33,509 nt of DNA from an uncultured Synechococcus sp. (GTDB taxonomy: Bacteria; Cyanobacteriota; Cyanobacteriia; Phormidesmidales; Phormidesmidaceae): positions 1-33,509 of the forward strand of contig CALDSK010000309.1 of the NCBI GenBank assembly GCA_937911865.1. The letters run 5' to 3'. Below are positions 17,046 to 23,664 of the stretch, one piece after another. Below the pieces are notes generated by a model that was not told the origin of the DNA, ran no database searches, and saw only the letters and a list, made by a program, of their open reading frames with translations. How positions within the stretch are numbered: the first letter of the stretch is position 1; each line of letters opens with the position of its first letter. A program made the position numbers and the translations under genes.

Positions 17046-17813
17046 ATGCCTGTTTTGAATCTCATAGGTGGTGAGGTTGGCGGCATAGGAAAATCTACGC
17101 TCGCCGGAACTATCCTTCAGTATCATTTAGACCAAAATCTCTCATTCATTGCGTTTGATCTAGATCGCAGTAACGCCGATGTCAAACGCCGTTTTGGTAA
17201 GGTCTGTGATGTCCGCCTAGCGATCCTGTCAGAGGCTCAGCAGCATGAGGATGCCGCGAACGCTGTGTTTAATGCTGCTCTGGAGCAGGATGTTATCTGT
17301 AACCTGCCTGCCCAAGTTCTTCCTGCGCTCGATATTTGGATTGAGCAAAACAATCTAATTGAACTGGCAACTGAAACCGATGTGCAGATGCGGATCTTTC
17401 ACGTGGCTTCTCCCAGTTTTGAGTCACGCAAATTACTGAGTCATTCGCTGAATCTGTTTGGCGATCACATCCCGTATGTCCTGGTCAAGAATCTTGCAAT
17501 GCCCGGTCGTTGGGAGCAGTTTGAAGATGAGGCTCTGATTGAGCTGATTGATGCCTATGACCTGACGGTAATTGAATTTCCAAAACTCATTGGAAATTTT
17601 GAGAAGGAGTTCATGGATGCCCAATCTATGAGCTACGGGGAAGCACTACAGCATCCTGCCCTTGGTCCGATCTCCCGGCAGCGCATTAAGGGGTTTTTGC
17701 GCAAAGCCTATGCCGCCTTTGAGGATGCCAATCTTTTCACCCAGAAGTCCAAGTATGTTGATGAGATTGTGCCGTTCAAGCGACCCAACAAGAGTAAGGA
17801 GGCTCAGAAATGA
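17046..17813 (+). CDS. ParA/MinD-like ATPase of the transfer block
   Basis: A 255-residue P-loop ATPase with a deviant Walker A at residues 8-18 (GGEVGGIGKST; the usual form is KGGVGKT) and the FIAFDLDRSNADV strand that follows it in ParA relatives. It lacks the clear 'D-x-P-P' Walker B of partition ParA proteins. The start ATG 17046 has GAGGAA upstream, and its last four bases overlap the next start (ATGA). It is distinct from the partition ParA at 30062. By analogy with VirC1-type proteins beside coupling proteins, it may bring the transfer complex to the cell pole or channel; that is inference. Confidence 0.8.
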   Translation: MPVLNLIGGEVGGIGKSTLAGTILQYHLDQNLSFIAFDLDRSNADVKRRFGKVCDVRLAILSEAQQHEDAANAVFNAALEQDVICNLPAQVLPALDIWIEQNNLIELATETDVQMRIFHVASPSFESRKLLSHSLNLFGDHIPYVLVKNLAMPGRWEQFEDEALIELIDAYDLTVIEFPKLIGNFEKEFMDAQSMSYGEALQHPALGPISRQRIKGFLRKAYAAFEDANLFTQKSKYVDEIVPFKRPNKSKEAQK

Positions 17814-18493
17814 CCTCCTCCCCTGACCCACAACAATCGCTGCTGGATCGGGTGTTGCAAGACCTTGCTCCGGAACAACGAGCCCGTGTTCTCGATCTGG
17901 TGATGCAAATGGAGCTAGATCCACAAGATCCTTTGTTTCTGATCGTTGTCGCGATTGGACAGCTCAAAATCCTGATCGATGATACGCCGAATGCCTGGAG
18001 CTTTCTGTTCAATTCATTTTTACAGGAGTTAGGGGAATGGAAAACGCACAACCTGAAAACCCTTGAAAATCTTTCCCTGGAAGCAGAGGCGGTACAGGCT
18101 CTCAGCCAACACGCACTGACACTGAGCGAGCATGTCAACGAGCTACAGAGTGTATTGAAGCAGCTCATCGAAGCATTGGAGTCCTCCGAGACAGCTACCC
18201 AGTCCTGGGAGAGCAGCTTCGCGGACTTGAAGCGCGACTTACGTCTGAGCTTGAGTACCCTCAGCCCAGCCAAGAGCGCACCACCGACCGTGATATCGCC
18301 GCCGACCTCCCGATGGAGCCGGAGCGTTAGTCTACTCACCTTGCTGATTCTGACTGTCACTGGTCTGGGATTAGTCCCGGTCTATCACCGGCAACTCCAG
18401 CAAAATCAGCAGCTGGAATGGCTTATTGACAAGGGGAACAGAAGGGACTGCCGTGACGGCATCCTTCCTGCCTCTGACCCACTTTGTCAGTAG
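17810..18493 (+). CDS. Coiled-coil protein with C-terminal membrane anchor
   Basis: A 227-residue protein translationally coupled to the ParA-like gene (4-bp ATGA overlap). The N-terminus (SLLDRVLQDLAPEQRARVLDL, then LDPQDPLFLIVVAIGQLKILI) resembles a cyanobacterial family that I know only as a DUF (possibly DUF6753). A coiled-coil region (about 70-145) leads to one membrane helix (SLLTLLILTVTGLGLVPVY) and a short tail with two Cys (RDCRDG, PLCQ). The pairing suggests it is the membrane partner of the ATPase. Function unknown. Confidence 0.75.
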   Translation: MTSSPDPQQSLLDRVLQDLAPEQRARVLDLVMQMELDPQDPLFLIVVAIGQLKILIDDTPNAWSFLFNSFLQELGEWKTHNLKTLENLSLEAEAVQALSQHALTLSEHVNELQSVLKQLIEALESSETATQSWESSFADLKRDLRLSLSTLSPAKSAPPTVISPPTSRWSRSVSLLTLLILTVTGLGLVPVYHRQLQQNQQLEWLIDKGNRRDCRDGILPASDPLCQ

Positions 18494-18517
18494 TAATCGC
18501 CTGCTTGTCATTCATCC

Positions 18518-18536
18518 GGGGCAGCCATGCTGCCCC
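18518..18536 (+). promoter_or_regulatory. GC hairpin in the leader of the repeat-protein gene
   Basis: Arms GGGGCAGC (18518-18525) and GCTGCCCC (18529-18536) with the loop CAT, followed by a C-rich rather than T-rich tract. It ends 11 bases before a lone iteron-like site and 33 bases before the start codon at 18569. It is the third GC hairpin between genes of this block. Confidence 0.5.
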
Positions 18537-18546
18537 CCTGCCCCTC

Positions 18547-18563
18547 TACGCATACCTGGATGC
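18547..18563 (-). repeat. Solitary iteron-like site
   Basis: On the minus strand these 17 bases contain GCATCCAGGTATGCG, which differs in one base from the 15-bp iteron core GCATCCAAGTATGCG found seven times at 28624-28838. The next two bases (TA) also match several iterons. It ends five bases before the start codon of the repeat-protein gene, where a bound initiator would block translation initiation or transcription. Confidence 0.75.
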
Positions 18564-18568
18564 TCATT

Positions 18569-20071
18569 ATGATCAACCCTCAGTCTGCCCCTCAAAACCC
18601 TTCCTTCAGCATCTCTCCGCCAAAAAAACCTGAACCGGCAAATGATAATCGACCCGTCGTAAAGCCCGCGCCTGAAACACAAGCAAAGGCTGTTAATGAC
18701 AACAGATCAACATCACTCAGAACGGGCTTGTTCCTCAGGAGAGCTATCCAAAATGCCAAGTTTCACCCCTGGATCAAAACCTTCTACTTATTGGAAAAAC
18801 TGGAGGAGCATTCTCAAAAAAGATTCGCACAACTTCAAGCTAAACAGCAAAAACCTCAGATTGAAAAACAACAAGTCCCCCAAAAAGAAGAGGCGCAACA
18901 CCCTGCCTCTTCACAGGCAAGACCTCTGCCAAACAAAGCTTATGGAAATTTGCAACGCACCCAAAATGAAACGGCGTCAAGGACGCGAACTCGGAGACGC
19001 AATTGCTTTGAGAAGGAGGATTTTAGGCCCCCTACCCCAAAACAAATCCTGCCAAAGGATGACTTTCTCAAGACTTTGGCCGAGCGTGGCAATACCGAAG
19101 AGCAAGAAGCTCGTCTCATTGCCATTTATGAACAAATAGAGTCGCCTCAAAACTCCCATGATGTGAAGGCTGTTTACCGGAACACCATGAACCGCATTGC
19201 CCAGCATGAAGGGCGCGAAACAATGGATCGTTCTCAGGATGCGCATTCAGCACTGCTGAACGATCAGAGAGTGTTTGCAGAGATGGTTTTGAATAGGCAC
19301 ATTGATTATCAGGCAGCTCGTGATGCGATCGCGTCAGCCAGTCCATCAACGGCAAATCTCCCTGAAAAAGAAAGAGACACTTATGTTGAAAGGGTTGTGA
19401 CGCCTGCCCTAGAGATGTCAAAGCTCTTAGAGACCTCTCATGTCCGTGATCAGGGACGGGGAAGTGACACTGTCAGCGAGATACAGGCTTTCTTTACAAC
19501 ACTGTCTACTGAAAACCTTCCCCAGAGCAATGCCAGAGATGAGGCACTGTTTATCGCTGAGTATAGCGATCTCTACAATCACCGTTTTCCAGGGGAGCCT
19601 CTCGATGCAGGTAATGAATACGCAAGACAACTGGGAGAACACATACGCGCCCATGGGCGGCAAAACCTGAGTTTCAATCAGAAGGAGTGCAAGGAAAACG
19701 AGTATACTGCTGACCAAAAAATTGCTGCCCAGATGTCCATTGCTGGCCACGTTGACAAAGATATTAAACAAGCAATTATTAAGGCGAGTCCTGCTGTTGC
19801 GGAACAGGACTCTGCCAGCAAATCTCTCTATGTCTCGGAAGAGATAGAGCCAGTATTTAGCGATCCGGCTACCGTTTTGTTGAAAAAAGATTTCGATGAA
19901 TGGCGGAGCAAAAATAATATTCCTCAATCCATTAAACGCTTTGATTGTTTGCAAAAGCTGTTGATTGAAGCCCCTGATCTTCCCCTACAACAAGATGAAA
20001 TCAAAGCCATTTGCCCTGATCGACCTTCTCTTAATCCTGAACGAGGCATGGAACCGGAGCTAGACTGGTGA
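18569..20071 (+). CDS. Transfer-block protein with repeats shared with the relaxase
   Basis: The start is taken at ATG 18569 (MINPQSAPQNP); the frame is open 14 codons earlier but that part only translates the hairpin and iteron-like site. The first 170 residues are disordered and rich in Pro, Gln and Lys. The rest is helical and contains two copies of a repeat: MVLNRHIDYQAARDAIASASP... ending Y-V-E-R-V (from about 19283) and MSIAGHVDKDIKQAIIKASP... ending Y-V-S-E-E-I (from about 19733). The same repeat occurs twice in the relaxase C-terminus (KRGYSRSQIRRVLAEASP and GAGFSKRDIHQALEQASP). No catalytic motif. A role in the transfer complex, perhaps binding the same partner as the relaxase, is inferred. 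Confidence 0.75.
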   Translation: MINPQSAPQNPSFSISPPKKPEPANDNRPVVKPAPETQAKAVNDNRSTSLRTGLFLRRAIQNAKFHPWIKTFYLLEKLEEHSQKRFAQLQAKQQKPQIEKQQVPQKEEAQHPASSQARPLPNKAYGNLQRTQNETASRTRTRRRNCFEKEDFRPPTPKQILPKDDFLKTLAERGNTEEQEARLIAIYEQIESPQNSHDVKAVYRNTMNRIAQHEGRETMDRSQDAHSALLNDQRVFAEMVLNRHIDYQAARDAIASASPSTANLPEKERDTYVERVVTPALEMSKLLETSHVRDQGRGSDTVSEIQAFFTTLSTENLPQSNARDEALFIAEYSDLYNHRFPGEPLDAGNEYARQLGEHIRAHGRQNLSFNQKECKENEYTADQKIAAQMSIAGHVDKDIKQAIIKASPAVAEQDSASKSLYVSEEIEPVFSDPATVLLKKDFDEWRSKNNIPQSIKRFDCLQKLLIEAPDLPLQQDEIKAICPDRPSLNPERGMEPELDW

Positions 20072-20121
20072 ATTTGGGTAATTTTGATTGAAAAGTCTGT
20101 CGAATCTTTGTAAAGTCAGGC

Positions 20122-20823
20122 ATGACGCCACAACAGTTTAAGGACATTTTTGCAGACTTCAAAATCAAGAATCATGCGGAGATCTTCGCTGATATAAAAC
20201 CTGAGATCATCCAGGGTTGGCTTGAGGGTGTTGTCCCTATACCTGAGCATATTACGACAGAACTTTACCGACTGCACTGCGTTTACAAGATGGTCATTCT
20301 TGATGCCTTAAATGAGGCATTTGATGCCCTTGACAAAACCACCTACTGGCCAACTTACAAGAGTGAACTTGATTTCGAAAAAATCGACCCGAAAGGTTTT
20401 GAGCTGTTTTCTAGCTCCTGCTGGCTTCATACGCGAACTATATATGCCGCTGAAAATGCTTTTTCTAATCAATACGTGTTTGAAGGATACGAACCCTGTG
20501 CTATCTACACTTACACGCTTTCGGTGAGAACTTATCAGCCATGGCTAGAGCGTAATGGTTACTCCAACACGGATGTCCGTCGGAAACAATTTACTAAGGA
20601 AGCTTACCTAGGCAACCGACCGATGCGCTCGGATGCGCTACACATGCTTCAGGAGGGCAAAAGTATTCCGTCATTTGATCCAAAAGGCGCAAAAGAACGG
20701 CGAGACAAGTTCCAGAAAATGCGGGAAATGCTGGGAATGGTTCCTCCACCCAAAGTCCGTAGCACACCAACACCACAGGAAATATGGGAAGGATTCTTGC
20801 AAAGCCGCTCACAAGTGAGTTGA
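20122..20823 (+). CDS. Unrecognised 233-residue protein, possible N-terminal HTH
   Basis: It starts at ATG 20122, 50 bp after the previous gene, and closes the transfer block. Residues 1-50 (AEIFADIKPEIIQGWLEGVVPIP) are arranged like a small helix-turn-helix in which 'I..W..G..P.P' resembles the Cro/C1 and related folds, but the match is weak. The middle is rich in aromatic residues and Cys, and the C-terminus is basic and helical (RRDKFQKMREMLGM). I cannot name a family. A regulator of the block or a relaxosome DNA-binding protein are both possible. Confidence 0.7.
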   Translation: MTPQQFKDIFADFKIKNHAEIFADIKPEIIQGWLEGVVPIPEHITTELYRLHCVYKMVILDALNEAFDALDKTTYWPTYKSELDFEKIDPKGFELFSSSCWLHTRTIYAAENAFSNQYVFEGYEPCAIYTYTLSVRTYQPWLERNGYSNTDVRRKQFTKEAYLGNRPMRSDALHMLQEGKSIPSFDPKGAKERRDKFQKMREMLGMVPPPKVRSTPTPQEIWEGFLQSRSQVS

Positions 20824-20868
20824 GGTTGAAGCCTATTCTTTCGGAGCCATCCGTCGCGGTTCAAAAAA

Positions 20869-20938
20869 GGCGGAAGGGACGAGCAGCGTCAATGTCAGAG
20901 AGCGATAGCGTGCCTTGATGCTGCCAGACCCTTCTGCC
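20869..20938 (+). ncRNA. Long structured hairpin after the transfer block
   Basis: Two stacked stems are separated by a 5x5 internal loop. GGCGGAAGGG (20869-20878) pairs with CCCTTCTGCC (20929-20938) and CAGCGTCAA (20884-20892) pairs with TTGATGCTG (20915-20923). Each stem has exactly one G-U pair in the plus-strand RNA, which would be an A-C mismatch on the other strand, so an RNA read from the plus strand is favoured. It could be a 3' UTR structure, a small RNA or a relic of a mobile element. Confidence 0.35.
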
Positions 20939-20955
20939 AAAATCGCTTACAGACG

Positions 20956-20993
20956 GAGGCCGGAAAGAAGGCTAAAAGGCCTCATTCTTTTGG
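20956..20993 (+). terminator. Possible terminator of the transfer block
   Basis: GAGGCC (20956-20961) pairs with GGCCTC (20978-20983) across a 16-nt loop and is followed by ATTCTTTTGG. It lies downstream of the 70-nt hairpin and upstream of the minus-strand immunity gene. The remaining sequence to 21179 shows no gene. Confidence 0.45.
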
Positions 20994-21179
20994 TGGATTC
21001 TCGGTCCCGCGATACCGCCGCTCAAAGAGCCGGATTAACCACACATTTGAGGAGTGTTGGATAGAAGGATATTGCAACCCACCCTACATTTGTCTGAATC
21101 AAGACCGATTATTTAAGGGCTGAGGACACAGTCTTTATATGTCTTATAACACACAAAAGCTAATAAACTCTTGAAACGC

Positions 21180-21515
21180 TTACTCAGCTTGTTTTCCAAC
21201 AAACTTTTCTAAACCTTCCAATAGTCCTTGGTCTTCATTAGGTACAACTTCATGTATTTTTTTAAGCTTGCTGTACATTAATTCAGAAATCAGGATTTTT
21301 TCTCGTTTTATTGCTCCACAAATTATTGAAAAGGCGTCCTCAATCTCGTTATTCAACAGATCTTCTAGAATCATCTGGACAGAATCTTCTCTGAGGAAAC
21401 ACTGAAGTTCAGATATGACTGCATAAACTTCTTGATAAACGCCACCTTGTAAATTCTGAGGTTGAACTTCGCTGAAAATTTTTTCCTTATTGCTCAATGA
21501 GTTTCTCCTTTTCAT
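21180..21515 (-). CDS. Probable immunity protein for the EndoU-like toxin
   Basis: A 111-residue acidic, helical protein without signal peptide. Its ATG overlaps the toxin stop codon by four bases (ATGA), so the two are translated together. Small genes directly after a polymorphic-toxin nuclease normally encode the cytoplasmic immunity protein that binds and blocks the nuclease. I do not recognise the family itself; the assignment is by position. AAAGGAG at the start of the gene is part of its own second to fourth codons. Confidence 0.65.
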   Translation of the reverse strand: MKRRNSLSNKEKIFSEVQPQNLQGGVYQEVYAVISELQCFLREDSVQMILEDLLNNEIEDAFSIICGAIKREKILISELMYSKLKKIHEVVPNEDQGLLEGLEKFVGKQAE

Positions 21516-23170
21516 CTAGGAAATGCTGTCCATATAGATCGCCGACTCGGATTATATATGACCCTTATACGTACACCATTGTATTCTCCGTCGATACGAT
21601 ATCTTCCATTATCTTGTCCTCTCCAATTTGAATTAGGATCTCTGACAACATTTCGAATTGCATCTAAAGTTTCTTCATCAGACCAAGAATCTGGAAAATT
21701 ATTCTTATTAGGCGTATTTCGTCCTGGCCCATGTCCACCACTAGTAGTTCCATCCGGAAGCTGCTCTCCATCTAGAATATGTGACTGCCTATCTGGCCTG
21801 ATATTAGTTGCATTTTCTCGATAGTCATCTGGAATATCACGCCCTGATCTTGTTTCACCGGGTCTCAGTGAAAAACTTGAATCTTCTGAATCTCTTCGAT
21901 TGGAATTTCTTCTGTTATTTCTAGACCTTATTTTTTCGGCTAGCCTACTTGGCAGGCGGTTCATCAAGCTGCTTATACGAGCTGTCGGAACTAAATATAT
22001 TAGATCTTCGGCCAGATTAATTATTGAATTGGCATCTTCAGAACCTAACAAGGCAGATATCTGCCACAGCGAAAGCGCTAGATTTGGATCTTCATATATG
22101 AATTGATCAACCGCATATTCAAATAGCCAATTCCCTACAGCCTCACTGTCATAGTTATAATTCTGCTCTTGAACAAAAGCATCTAATGCTGCAAAAAAAC
22201 GAATTTTGTCTGGGCCTGGATATATTTCTGCCATCGATATCCAAGCTTTGACTACTTTCGGCAAATCTTCCCGCTGAGTTAAGAAATCAAAGTCGTTAGG
22301 GACTTCTAGAGATTCACCAGTTCCTAATATAATATTGCTGGCAAGATATGATGCCATTGATGGAAAATAAAACTGAACATTGGTTATTCCTGCCTGATAG
22401 TTTTCTTCTATTCTTTGCCAATGCCAATTAACATCTCGATGTAGTAAGTCAGGATAGCCTAATGGGAAAAAAGGAATACCAACGATATTTTCATCGACTC
22501 TTGAAAAATTCAATACGGTTTGAGGGGCAGTCAGGGAAGCATTAGAGGTAAAGTCACTTAATGCATTCCAAAAACTTTGATTCGGGATGGCAATCTCATC
22601 GATCTCATCACGGTTATAATCATCGATTTCGATTCTTGATCCACCTGAGTACCATGCTGACGTCCACTGGAGAGTATTTTCCCACCGTGAAGAAAGGTCT
22701 AGATCAATAATCGTTAATGCATAGATATCACCGCTTCCGCCACCATGACCAGTGATTACAATTTCCGGACGTGTTCTATCCTCTTCAAGATAGTAAAAGT
22801 CAAATGTTTCAATGTAACAGCCTATTTTATGAGGAGCTAAAGACCATCCAAGTCCTGTTTGAGTTTCCTCGAATGGTCTAGGTCCAATAATTTTAAGTTT
22901 ATACTCTGCGTTATGATTCCCTCCAATACAAGATAGCTCTGACGGATCCCAAGTAAGAGTTGCAGTATACTCACCTTTTGATATCTCGAGTCGACCTTCA
23001 TCGATACTTTTTAAGCTTCTTTCATGATTAGTGTTTCCTGAACCAGAAGGTATTTTTCTGCTATTTTCAGTTAGTAGATCTAAGTTAGGAGTTATTGCCA
23101 AAGTTGGCATCCAATGAACTATGTAGATGAGACCAAGAAAACCACAATGAAATTGCTTGTTTTGAAACAT
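21512..23170 (-). CDS. Secreted polymorphic toxin with EndoU-like nuclease domain
   Basis: A 552-residue protein. The N-terminus (MFQNKQFHCGFLGLIYIVHW, then MPTLA) is a plausible signal peptide. Residues 60-220 contain FG-GAP/VCBS-like beta segments (DDYNRDEIDEIAIPN and EDRTRPEIVITGHGGG). A helical region with an Arg/Ser/Asn-rich linker (about 400-460) leads to the last 90 residues, which match the bacterial EndoU pattern: SHILDGE (His464), SGGHGPG (His480), Lys489, NNFPDSW, then NGVRIRVIY and the terminal SIWTAFPR (Thr548). EndoU toxins of contact-dependent systems cut RNA, often tRNA. The gene is short for a self-delivering CdiA, so delivery would need a secretion route elsewhere. A hairpin (GCTCT/AGAGC, 23179-23193) precedes the start. 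Confidence 0.78.
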   Translation of the reverse strand: MFQNKQFHCGFLGLIYIVHWMPTLAITPNLDLLTENSRKIPSGSGNTNHERSLKSIDEGRLEISKGEYTATLTWDPSELSCIGGNHNAEYKLKIIGPRPFEETQTGLGWSLAPHKIGCYIETFDFYYLEEDRTRPEIVITGHGGGSGDIYALTIIDLDLSSRWENTLQWTSAWYSGGSRIEIDDYNRDEIDEIAIPNQSFWNALSDFTSNASLTAPQTVLNFSRVDENIVGIPFFPLGYPDLLHRDVNWHWQRIEENYQAGITNVQFYFPSMASYLASNIILGTGESLEVPNDFDFLTQREDLPKVVKAWISMAEIYPGPDKIRFFAALDAFVQEQNYNYDSEAVGNWLFEYAVDQFIYEDPNLALSLWQISALLGSEDANSIINLAEDLIYLVPTARISSLMNRLPSRLAEKIRSRNNRRNSNRRDSEDSSFSLRPGETRSGRDIPDDYRENATNIRPDRQSHILDGEQLPDGTTSGGHGPGRNTPNKNNFPDSWSDEETLDAIRNVVRDPNSNWRGQDNGRYRIDGEYNGVRIRVIYNPSRRSIWTAFPR

Positions 23171-23282
23171 TGTAAGTAGCTCTAAAAAAGAGCAGAGATA
23201 TGTAAAACAGGAGCCGCCATCTCGATAATGATTTCTCAGAAACTTCCACTAACGAAGATCTAACACTTGAAAGCCATAATTT

Positions 23283-23438
23283 TTAGGCATGAGTGCAAAT
23301 ACGGCTGGTTGTGCAACGCAAACAATTGTCTATTGTTTTTATTGGCTCACCTAGTAGAGCATATGCTTTGGGTGTCAATGAAGCAACTATCAAAAGTGCT
23401 GCAACTCCAGAACCAAATCTAATCTCCGGGTATTTCAT
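23283..23438 (-). CDS. Possible 51-residue secreted peptide
   Basis: The ORF starts at ATG 23438 with MKYPEIRFGSG, continues with a hydrophobic core (VAALLIVASL), and has a clean AxA signal-peptidase site (TPKAYA). The remaining 24 residues include three Cys (DNCLRCTTSRIC). It lies 112 bp upstream of the toxin gene on the same strand. There is no clear ribosome binding site, and nothing is known to me with this sequence. The rest of 23171-23556 holds no other convincing gene. Confidence 0.4.
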   Translation of the reverse strand: MKYPEIRFGSGVAALLIVASLTPKAYALLGEPIKTIDNCLRCTTSRICTHA

Positions 23439-23556
23439 AGCCAAATATTGCAGTAAAACTACAGCATAAGTTTATGGCTAGCCTTCTGTTCTTCGGTTTA
23501 CTTTTGGATTTTTTCAGCATCACCGATTCATTTCTAAATCAGGTTCTTTGTTTTTT

Positions 23557-23664
23557 CTAGCGAACAATAAATCGCCAGACCCAATTCATTAACTGCTGAT
23601 GACCATAACCTTTCTTCCTACATAACTGCCAGATCTTCTGTTGACGAGCTATGGAGTCCTGTTG
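23557..23664 (-). pseudogene. Severed last repeat of the relaxase gene
   Basis: Directly after the relaxase stop TAG (23665-23667) the same frame continues for 35 codons to a second TAG (23557-23559). It reads RQQKIWQLCRKKGYG, nearly repeating the relaxase segment GQQEMWQWRRDKGYG about 45 residues earlier. This suggests that the gene once ended at 23557 and that the first TAG is a later nonsense change, or a readthrough site. Confidence 0.55.
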
